Below the pieces are notes generated by a model. That model was not told the DNA's origin and did not search any database. It worked only from the letters and a program-made list of their open reading frames with translations. This document shows positions 1-5,334 of a DNA stretch of 9,531 nucleotides, piece after piece. The DNA is from JBKPCD01 sp046727175. GTDB lineage: Bacteria; Acidobacteriota; Vicinamibacteria; Vicinamibacterales; 2-12-FULL-66-21. The stretch spans positions 1-9,531 of the forward strand of contig JBKPCD010000047.1 of NCBI GenBank assembly GCA_046727175.1, written 5' to 3'. Each line of letters starts with the position of its first letter. Within the stretch, counting starts at the first letter, position 1. The position numbers and the translations under genes were made by a program.

Positions 1-516
1 ACGCTTTACGATCTGGATGCGCCGGAGAAGGGACGCATCTCGGTCGAACAGACCTACAGCGACTACAGGAAAGGCGACAAAGCCCGGCTCGATTCGCTCG
101 GCTATCTCGCGCTGCAGGATCTGAAGGTCATCGATCTGGACACGGCAAAACCACTCGCGCCCATGAAGGACGGAAATGCCACGTTCGTCAACCTCGAGGT
201 CCCGATCGTCGAGGACAAGCAGAGCGCGCACCTCCGAATCACCGGCACGCTCAAGGATCCGTCGTACAAGGTCGTCAATGGCGATCTCGTCTTCGAGCGG
301 ACCTTGCACGGTCTCCGCAACACGGTTCTGTTGCCCGCGGGGTGGGAATTGTCAGGCGTGTCGCAATCCGGGACGATAGGTACGTACTCCACCCCACCGC
401 GCGGGGAAACGCGCGGCGGGGGCGCCGGTCGCGGCAGAACGTTCGTGGCGTTGATCAACCTGAATGCCGAGAACAGCTACAAGGTCATAATCCGCGCGCG
501 GCGTGGAAGCTCGTAG
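1..516 (+). CDS. C-terminal part of an unrecognised, probably exported protein (5' end outside window)
   Basis: An open frame runs from base 1 to a TAG at 514-516, giving 171 residues of a protein whose start lies to the left of the window. I do not recognise the family. The visible part is rich in alternating hydrophobic/polar stretches typical of beta sandwiches (for example FVNLEVPIVEDKQSAHLRIT near residues 61-80), and it ends with a conserved-looking stretch: LLPAGWELSGVSQSGTIGTY followed, after an insertion, by GRTFVALINLNAENSYKVII. There is no transmembrane helix in this portion. A Gly/Arg/Pro-rich stretch of about 15 residues (STPPRGETRGGGAGR, about residues 130-144) interrupts the two conserved blocks and coincides with a palindromic DNA segment at 397-416, so it may be a later insertion. 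The gene is followed by 315 bases without a gene. That this is coding is likely; the role is unknown. Confidence 0.72.
   Translation, partial: TLYDLDAPEKGRISVEQTYSDYRKGDKARLDSLGYLALQDLKVIDLDTAKPLAPMKDGNATFVNLEVPIVEDKQSAHLRITGTLKDPSYKVVNGDLVFERTLHGLRNTVLLPAGWELSGVSQSGTIGTYSTPPRGETRGGGAGRGRTFVALINLNAENSYKVIIRARRGSS
397..416. repeat. Short perfect hairpin inside the coding sequence
   Basis: CCGCGCG (397-403) and CGCGCGG (410-416) form a perfect 7-bp stem around a 6-base loop (gggaaa). It sits within the Gly/Arg-rich stretch of the partial gene at 1-516 and may be the trace of a small palindromic insertion. Function unknown. Confidence 0.4.
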
Positions 517-538
517 CCGGGGGCGGGGACCGGGGCTC

Positions 539-618
539 GGTAGCTCGGTGGTTCGGTAGCTCGGTGGTTCGGTGGCTCGGTAGCTCGCTAGATCGCTGGC
601 TCGGTGGCTCGGTAGTAG
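539..618. repeat. 8-bp degenerate tandem array, consensus GGTRGYTC, about 9.5 units
   Basis: Starting at 539 the sequence reads in clean 8-base steps: GGTAGCTC, GGTGGTTC, GGTAGCTC, GGTGGTTC, GGTGGCTC, GGTAGCTC, GCTAGATC, GCTGGCTC, GGTGGCTC and a broken last unit. The first four units are a 16-bp unit duplicated exactly. Two further units (GGTAGCTC, GGGGGTTC) reappear at 786-801, just upstream of the hydroxy-acid dehydrogenase. The array lies in a 315-base spacer that otherwise holds no gene. It looks like a slippage-prone microsatellite; no regulatory function can be read from it. Confidence 0.85.
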
Positions 619-664
619 CGCCTGCGGCTGCGGCGGGCCGCGAACGCGGTCGCGCCGCGCGAGC

Positions 665-746
665 GGGGTCCCCGGCGCGCGTAGTTTGCGCGCTGGGGTG
701 CTGAGTGGGGTCCCCGGCGCGCGTAGTTTGTGCGCTGGGGTGCTGA
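665..746. repeat. Tandem duplication, 42-bp period, two 40-bp copies
   Basis: The 40 bases at 665-704 recur at 707-746 with one difference (C at 689 is T at 731). Each copy begins GGGGTCCCCGGCGCGCGTAG and ends GGGGTGCTGA. A third, degraded beginning may follow at 749-765. No ORF that makes sense crosses the duplication. It lies 86 bases upstream of the start of the hydroxy-acid dehydrogenase gene. Confidence 0.85.
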
Positions 747-831
747 GCGGGGGTGGGGCCCCGCGAGCATTGAGAAAAGACGTTCGGTAGCTCGGGGGTT
801 CGGGCTTCGGGAATCGCAGCTCAGGGATTCA

Positions 832-2016
832 ATGGCTCAAATAGTGAATATCGAAGACTTGCGGCGCGCAGCGCGGAAGCGGCTGCCGCGAGTGGTCTTC
901 GACTACATCGACGGCGGCGCGGAAGCGGAGATCACGCTCCGCGAAAATTGTCAGGCGTTCGAGCGCGTGACGTTTCGACCGCGGTCGGCCGAAGACACGC
1001 CGGTCTGCGACCTGCGGACGACGGTGCTCGGCACGTCGATCGCGGTCCCGTTCATCCTCGCGCCCGTCGGAAGCTCGCGGATGTTCTATCCGCGCGGCGA
1101 GGAAGTCGCGGCCCGCGCCGCCGGTGAGGCCCGAACGATCTACACCCTCTCGACGCTCTCGGGCTGCCGTCTGGAGGACGTCAAGCGCGCCACGACCGGA
1201 CCCGCCTGGTACCAGCTCTATCTCGTCGGCGGCCACGAAATCGCGAAGGCTTCGATCGCGCGGGTGCGCGCTGCCGGATTCTCTGCTCTCGTCGTGACGA
1301 TCGATACACCGGTCGCGGGACTGCGCGAGCGGGACGTCCGAAACGGCTCGAAGGAGCTGGTCGATCGCCGGTTCTGGCCGATGCTGCCGTTTATTCATCA
1401 GTTCCTGCTCCGACCTCGCTGGCTCGCCGGCTTTCTCGGCGACGGCGGCATGATGAAGTTCCCCAACGTCGTGCTCGCGGATGGCCCGATGCTGTACGCG
1501 GACGTCGGCGCCGCGCTCGCGCAGTCTGTAGTCACGTGGCGCGATCTGCGCTGGATCCGCGACTGCTGGAACGGTCACATCGTCGTCAAGGGGGTCCATA
1601 CGGCCGACGATGCGCGATGCGCGATCGACGCGGGCGCTGATGCCGTGGTCGTGTCCAATCACGGCGGACGACAGCTCGACGGCGTCGCAGCGACGCTGCG
1701 CGTGCTTCCCGAAGTCGTCGCAGCCGTCAACGATCGCATCGAAGTCCTGCTCGACGGCGGCATCCGGCGCGGCGGCGACATCGTCAAGGCGCTGTGTCTC
1801 GGCGCGCGAGCCGTCCTGATCGGCCGCGCCTACGCGTACGGGCTCGGCGCCGCTGGCGGCACCGGCGTCGCTCGTGCGATAGAGATCCTGCAGACGGACA
1901 TCGTCCGCACCATGAAGTTGCTCGGATGCGCGTCAGTCCGCGATTTGAACGGCTCGTACGTCGACGTCCCTGCTGAGTGGCTGCGCGCCAGCGCGCAGCA
2001 TCAGCCGGTCGGTTGA
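832..2016 (+). CDS. FMN-dependent alpha-hydroxy-acid dehydrogenase/oxidase
   Basis: A 394-residue protein of the glycolate oxidase / L-lactate dehydrogenase / mandelate dehydrogenase family, a TIM barrel that oxidises an L-2-hydroxy acid to the 2-oxo acid with FMN. Equivalents of the known active-site residues are all visible: Tyr25 (FDYIDGGAE), Gln128 and Tyr130 (YQLY), Asp158 (TIDTP), Arg165, Lys253 (VVKGV), the catalytic His277 and Arg280 in SNHGGRQLDG, and the FMN-phosphate loops DGGIRRGGD (308-316) and IGR (330-332). A hydrophobic stretch in the long variable loop (FWPMLPFIHQFLLRPRW, 181-197) resembles the membrane-attachment segment of the dehydrogenase branch, suggesting quinone rather than O2 as acceptor; this is inference. 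The start at 832 fits the family N-terminus, with AGGGA at 823-827 as a close ribosome binding site; an in-frame start at 730 would add 34 residues read from repeat DNA. The exact substrate cannot be told. The gene stands alone. Confidence 0.95.
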   Translation: MAQIVNIEDLRRAARKRLPRVVFDYIDGGAEAEITLRENCQAFERVTFRPRSAEDTPVCDLRTTVLGTSIAVPFILAPVGSSRMFYPRGEEVAARAAGEARTIYTLSTLSGCRLEDVKRATTGPAWYQLYLVGGHEIAKASIARVRAAGFSALVVTIDTPVAGLRERDVRNGSKELVDRRFWPMLPFIHQFLLRPRWLAGFLGDGGMMKFPNVVLADGPMLYADVGAALAQSVVTWRDLRWIRDCWNGHIVVKGVHTADDARCAIDAGADAVVVSNHGGRQLDGVAATLRVLPEVVAAVNDRIEVLLDGGIRRGGDIVKALCLGARAVLIGRAYAYGLGAAGGTGVARAIEILQTDIVRTMKLLGCASVRDLNGSYVDVPAEWLRASAQHQPVG

Positions 2017-2199
2017 TCGCAGCACGATCATCGCAAACTCCGACGCGCGAACCGCCGTCTAAGCCACTTGTGTTGAATCGACGAACCTTCGTTAGCGCTC
2101 TTATCACGCCGCTCGTCACACCTGCACCGAAGAAACCAGCGGAACGACAAGCACCGCGGTCGGGGATCGCTCCACCGCCGCGGGGAACCGTGAAACTCT
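2017..2199. other. Spacer with no recognisable gene
   Basis: This 183-base stretch lies between the stop of the hydroxy-acid dehydrogenase (+) and the stop of the permease remnant (-). Open frames exist but none resembles a protein I know. I see no strong hairpin with a T-run, so no terminator is called. Confidence 0.5.
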
Positions 2200-2683
2200 C
2201 TATGAGTTGAGCACCGCAACCGGATCGACAGTCGATGCTCGCCATGACGGAACGATGACAGCGGCGAGCGCAATGACTGCTAGCGTCACAGCAACGACCG
2301 CAATGATCCGCGCGTCGGCGGGGCTGACGCCGAAGAGATGCACTTCCATCAGCCGACCAACGAACAGCCAGCCGGACAGACCGACGGCAAGCCCGGCGAA
2401 GACGATCGTAGCGCCATCGCGCAGTGTGAGGAGAAGATTCCGCCGGCGGTGCTCCCGAGCGCGATGCGGACGCCGAATTCGCGCCGGCGCTGTGAAACCC
2501 CGCACGCGACGACGCCGTAGACGCCTATCGACGCCAGAAGGACGGCCAGCGCACCGAACGCGCTCGCCACGACCATCGAAATCCGTCGAGCGACGAGCGC
2601 GCGGTCGATCCATTCCTGCATCGGCCGGCCGCGGAACACCGGCACGTGCGGATCGAGATCCGCAACCTCCTTCCGAATAATTC
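2200..2683 (-). pseudogene. ABC-type permease remnant (FtsX/MacB-like C-terminus), truncated and frameshifted
   Basis: Read on the minus strand from 2681, residues IIRKEVADLDPHVPVFRGRP, then RALVARRISMVVASAFGALAV, a membrane segment ending IGVYGVV, and the signature SQRRREFGVRIALG are followed, in another frame, by LLLTLRDGATIVFAGLAVGL, FGVSPADARI, a last membrane helix and PSWRASTVDPVAVLNS before TAG at 2200-2202. This order is that of the C-terminal FtsX domain of MacB-type permeases, including the many orphan copies of Acidobacteriota. The frame changes at about 2436-2437, consistent with loss of one base. Such proteins usually have about 400 to 800 residues; only about 160 remain. Coding similarity stops at the edge of the palindromic element (2684), and nothing permease-like continues beyond it, so the 5' part has been lost or displaced. 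Not functional. The remnant would follow the hydrolase remnant in the same direction. Confidence 0.85.
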
Positions 2684-2763
2684 CTAACGAGGCCCTGCCT
2701 CAGACCGTCGAGCATGTTGCATGGTGACCGACGGCCAGCCGGTCTGAGGCAGGGTCTCGTTAG
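2684..2763. mobile_element. 80-bp palindromic element with 24-bp inverted ends (MITE-like)
   Basis: The 24 bases at 2684-2707 (beginning CTAACGAGGCCCTGCC) are repeated in reverse complement at 2740-2763, with a single difference (2692/2755) that would be a G-U pair in RNA. The 32 bases between them contain a weaker alternative pairing, CCGTCG (2705-2710) with CGACGG (2729-2734). The element has no coding capacity. If the outermost C and G are excluded, it is bordered by TA on both sides (2685-2686 and 2761-2762), which is the target duplication of IS630/Tc1-type transposons; that reading is inference. It sits exactly where the permease remnant stops. Alternatives are a REP-like palindrome or a recombination site. 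Confidence 0.72.
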
Positions 2764-2786
2764 AAAAAATGGAGCCCCGGGAGCAG

Positions 2787-2832
2787 GCAGGGGTTGAAAC
2801 CCTGCGCCTAAGTAATGGACCCTCTGGGGGTC
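2787..2832. repeat. Two tandem hairpins upstream of the truncated conserved gene
   Basis: GCAGGG (2787-2792) pairs with CCCTGC (2800-2805) around a 7-base loop, and GACCC (2818-2822) pairs with GGGTC (2828-2832) around a 5-base loop. Both stems are perfect. No T-run follows either, so they are not obvious terminators. They lie between the 80-bp palindrome and the ATG at 2873 and could be a leader structure or part of the inserted block. Confidence 0.4.
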
Positions 2833-2872
2833 GGTGGCCACGTGGGCCGCGCTCTCCGGGAGCTCCAGGACG

Positions 2873-3283
2873 ATGATACGCAAAAGTGTCGCTGAGATCC
2901 TCGACGATCACGTCACGTTCGAATTGGAAGCGATCGATCGCATGTATCTGAATGCGGATGTGCCGTCGTTGCAAACCGGTGCGGGGTTCGTCTACTTCGT
3001 GAAGACGCAGCTCGGCGCCCGCGTGCCGTCCACGACCGTGGTCGCGCCGATGAGCGAGCGGTTCGTGCACGCCATCGAGCAGTTCGTCGCCGCCGCCGGG
3101 ATCGATCTGGTGACGTTCGACAAGGATGAACGGAACGACGACGTCGCGCAGGACTATCTCGCCCGCTTCGAGGGCGAGGAGGGCATCCTCTTCGTCGGCA
3201 AAGCGCAGGAGAAAGCCAGCGTCTTCCGGACCGAGAAGCGTCGGGATGCCCAGGGGAAGACCTCTCCGTGGATCATCCGGTGA
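2873..3283 (+). pseudogene. N-terminal remnant of a conserved protein of unknown function, cut off after 136 codons
   Basis: From ATG at 2873 the frame gives 136 residues beginning MIRKSVAEILDDHVTFELEA and containing AIDRMYLN, DDVAQDYLARFEGEEG and ILFVGKAQEKASVFRTEKRR. I recall very similar N-termini on conserved uncharacterised proteins several times longer, in which this region ends PWIVRST and continues; here it reads PWIIR and then TGA (3281-3283). The stop is supplied by DNA that, on the other strand, is the alpha/beta hydrolase remnant, so the gene has lost its 3' part at that junction. The body has no frameshift, unlike its neighbours, which suggests it arrived later. GGGAG at 2858-2862 is the likely ribosome binding site; an in-frame ATG 13 codons upstream (2834) lies outside the family N-terminus. 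The biochemical role is unknown, and family membership rests on memory, not a search. Confidence 0.6.
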
Positions 3284-3949
3284 CCAGCAGCAGCTGAAAG
3301 AGCTGACGCGCGAACACCTCGCGAGATCGTGACCGCCAGCGGCGCGCTCGCAGTGGTCAGCGGAATGGTCGCGGTCGCCGGTGACTTGTCGAGCCGGGTC
3401 AGCACTGTGTCGAGCTCGGCGCGACGTTCTGGGACGCCCCGTTGCAAGCTGTATCTGCAGCACACATCGCGAAGATCTGTTGCAGCGCATGCTGCGATTC
3501 GGCGGGACCCTGAACGCCGATCCGATCGGCTGGTGAGAAGACGCCGCTCACGGCGATTGCGCGGACGTTCGATCCATGACGACGGAGGTACTCGAGCGCC
3601 ACGCGCGTGTCGTAGAGTCGCGGATAGCGGATCGCCAGCCGCGTCGATCCGATCCCTGGCCCGCCCGCTAATCCGAAGATTGGATTGTCGTGACCGTTAC
3701 CCGATCGCGCGGGCAGAACGACGACGTTGAGCGCAATCTGACGATGCCTTTGAGCGTGCGATTTTCCGGCACGGCAACCGTGCCGCACAGGGAACCCGCG
3801 GGCTGGCCGCTGTCCGGTGCGCACGAACGCAGAGGAACCGCCTGCGCCGTCGTCGCGTTGGCAGCCGACGAACGATCGTGCGCACCGAGAGCGACCAGGG
3901 TCGCAAGAGCGATGACCGCTCTCGCGACGAAATCCGTCATCTGCCTCAT
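3282..3949 (-). pseudogene. Alpha/beta hydrolase (peptidase S33-like) remnant with signal peptide, internal deletion and frameshifts
   Basis: Starting at ATG 3949 (with GAGGT just upstream) the minus strand encodes a signal peptide (VIALATLVALGAHDRSSAA), then CGTVAVPENR, a frame change near 3746, QIALNVVVLPA, FGLAGGPG (the oxyanion-hole block), a jump to YDTRVALEYLRRHGSNVRAI, then HALQQIFAMCAADTACNGA, a second frame change near 3432-3440, PERRAELDTVLTRLDK, and a third near 3318-3325 leading to EVFARQLFQLLLVT. This is the block order of secreted tripeptidyl-aminopeptidase-like hydrolases. The roughly 90 to 100 residues normally lying between the GGPG block and the nucleophile elbow are missing, and the expected GGSYGTR is replaced by PRLYDTR, so the catalytic Ser is gone. 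The C-terminal half (catalytic Asp and His) is missing beyond 3282. Certainly inactive as a hydrolase. It is in the same direction as the kinase remnant upstream and the permease remnant downstream. Confidence 0.82.
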
Positions 3950-4062
3950 GGGGACCTCGGTCAGGCAGCCACGGTAGCGGCCGACGCGCTGGTCGACAAC
4001 GCAGATGCGCCAGACGACAGCAAACCGACGGTGAAGGGGATCTATGGAGCGCCGAACAGGGA

Positions 4063-4843
4063 TCAGCGAAGGAGCTGCTGAATTCGTTCGCGGTAGGTGC
4101 GACCCGATTGAAGCTTCGTGCCGTCGCGCAATGTAATGACGTAATCCCCCTTGAACAGCGGCTCGATGCCGTGGATTCGATCCGCGTGGACGATGAAAGA
4201 CCGGTGGACGCGAGGGGAATTCGGGGGCATCTGTTCCCCCGCGGCGGGCTGTTCGTGAATCAGCGCGCCAATCGAGTTCATGGTGTTGAACGGGAAGTGC
4301 GGCTGCAGACGGCTCTGCAGGCTGTCGAGCTTCGCCTGCACGAGCGATGCTTCGAGCCTCGCGGCGCGCACATCGCGGTCGCGCACTTCAAGGTGGTAGG
4401 CAACAGCATGATAGGCCGACGCGATCAGCCAAGGATGTTCGCCCCGAGATTCGCCACCATCGAGTTCACTATGGCAACTGGCAGGTCGGTTGCGATCGAC
4501 AGGCCGAGCGTCCAGCGGACCGTCCCCGCCAGCGCGGCGTGCAACAGCGCAACGCCGAGGCTGACCAGAAACTGCCGCGAGACTGCGCCAACGGTCAGCC
4601 GGAGATCCCTGCGCCATCGTCGCGCCGCCGTCGCAAAGATGATCGGGCTGAGGACCACCCACATGGTCAGACGATGACCTGTAAGGCGAACGTTCGGGCG
4701 AACGAGTCGTTCCCCCGTTGAATGACTGGTGTGAGGTAGTTCTGGATCGTGAAGAGTACGATGAGCGCCGCGGCGACGCCGAACACGACTCGCCATCTGA
4801 CACGGACGTCCGCCGAGAGTTCGGGCGCGGTCGGCTCGGTCAC
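4063..4843 (-). pseudogene. LytS-type histidine kinase fused by deletion to the end of a LytTR response regulator; frameshifted
   Basis: From GTG 4843 (an in-frame TAG is four codons upstream) the minus strand reads WRVVFGVAAALIVLFTIQN (membrane segment), a frame change near 4668-4675, TMWVVLSPIIFATAARRW, FLVSLGVALLHAALAGTVRW, VAIVNSMVANLGANILG, a second change near 4427-4430, then LIASAYHAVAYHLEVRDRDV, QAKLDSLQSRLQPHFPFNTM. The last is the H-box (usually LQPHFLFNTLN) of kinases with a His_kinase domain. About 15 residues later, in the same frame, comes RVHRSFIVHADRIHGIEPLF, GDYVITLRDGTKLQSGRTYR and ERIQQLLR before TGA at 4063-4065: the C-terminal part of a LytTR DNA-binding domain. The kinase ATPase domain, the receiver domain and the first part of LytTR are missing, which is best explained by one deletion across two adjacent genes (about 4225-4235). 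It cannot work as a two-component system. Confidence 0.85.
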
Positions 4844-4861
4844 CGGTACAACCTAACTCAA

Positions 4862-4878
4862 AACGCGCGCGGCGCGTT
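4862..4878. promoter_or_regulatory. 17-bp inverted repeat between divergent genes, possible operator
   Basis: AACGCGC (4862-4868) and GCGCGTT (4872-4878) form a perfect 7-bp inverted repeat with a 3-base centre. It lies in the 89-base gap between the divergent kinase remnant and the lipoprotein operon, about 20 bases upstream of the suggested -35 of the latter. Position and symmetry suit a regulator site, but GC-rich palindromes also arise by chance. Confidence 0.35.
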
Positions 4879-4897
4879 GGCATCACGGCATCCTTCA

Positions 4898-4933
4898 TTG
4901 GACGTTCGCCGCGGCTTCGCGATAATACGCGGA
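4898..4933 (+). promoter_or_regulatory. Possible sigma-70 promoter giving a leaderless transcript
   Basis: GATAAT (4921-4926) matches the -10 consensus at five of six positions. TTGGAC (4898-4903), 17 bases upstream, is a weak -35 (TTG conserved). Initiation about 7 bases after the -10 would fall on the ATG at 4933, and there is no Shine-Dalgarno sequence before that ATG, so the transcript may have no leader. The call rests on pattern only. Confidence 0.4.
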
Positions 4934-5322
4934 TGGTCTTGCGATCGAGCGGGCTCTTCACGCTGCACATCCTGGCCGCGTGCGCGGTCCTCTGCACCAG
5001 CGGGTGCGCGACACATGCTCCGACTACAGCGCCTGACAGCGGCGTCGTGACCGTTGGAGTGACGACCAATGGTCGTGGGATCGCGGGCCTGACGTTCCAG
5101 GTCGAGATTCCCGCGACCGGCGCGACAGGCACGGTAAAGGCTGATGCAGGCATCTTCACCGCGCGAAATGTGCCGAACGGAAAGCAAATCGTGAAACTGA
5201 CCGGCCTGCCGGGCCGATGTCGGGTCGATGGCGGTCCCGAGCGCACCATCACTGTTTCGCGCGACCGCACCGCTGCCGTCCGGTTCGTCGTCACCTGCTC
5301 CGATACCGCGTCTTCCCTGTAA
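4933..5322 (+). CDS. Small lipoprotein-like exported protein with a beta-sandwich domain
   Basis: 129 residues. An N-terminal hydrophobic stretch (LFTLHILAACAVLCTSGC) leads to Cys25 in TSGC|ATHA, which resembles a lipobox although the -3 position is Thr. The mature part, from VVTVGVTTNGRGIAG to the end, looks like a single Ig-like/carboxypeptidase-regulatory-type beta sandwich: V.NGKQIVKLTGLPGRCRV, then TITVSRDRTAAVRFVVTC. The pattern of GLP..C.V followed by a closing V.F.V.C suggests a disulphide (Cys104 region to the C-terminal Cys) and is common as a repeated module in exported proteins of Gemmatimonadota and Acidobacteriota; here only one copy is present. The stop codon is 12 bases before the next gene, so the two are probably co-transcribed. 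The function is unknown; a surface accessory role is only a guess. The start at 4933 leaves the signal sequence complete. Confidence 0.66.
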   Translation: MVLRSSGLFTLHILAACAVLCTSGCATHAPTTAPDSGVVTVGVTTNGRGIAGLTFQVEIPATGATGTVKADAGIFTARNVPNGKQIVKLTGLPGRCRVDGGPERTITVSRDRTAAVRFVVTCSDTASSL

Positions 5323-5334
5323 ACTCTCCGCCGT

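Noticed and set aside
342..704. Open frame through the 8-bp and 42-bp repeats with a peptide repeat (RWLGSS-like)
   Set aside because: Three 8-bp units give eight codons, so any frame yields a periodic peptide; it overlaps a better-supported gene and has no recognisable domain.
730..831. In-frame upstream start for the hydroxy-acid dehydrogenase
   Set aside because: The extra 34 residues are read from repeat DNA and do not resemble the family; AGGGA just before 832 and the family N-terminus support the later start.
829..1662. Long antisense open frame (277 codons) opposite the hydroxy-acid dehydrogenase
   Set aside because: Arg/Asp-rich composition typical of a GC-rich shadow frame; the plus strand carries an unmistakable family protein with all active-site residues.
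2207..2680. Plus-strand open frame of 157 codons opposite the permease remnant
   Set aside because: Thr/Arg-rich shadow; the minus strand shows clear permease signatures in two frames.
3284..3332. Continuation of the truncated gene as QQQLKELTREHLARS in another plus-strand frame
   Set aside because: The same bases read on the minus strand give a better match (EVFARQLFQLLLVT) to the hydrolase remnant.
2200..4843. New defence or signalling system made of kinase, hydrolase and permease
   Set aside because: All three genes are broken by frame changes and lack essential domains, so the cluster is a remnant rather than a working system.
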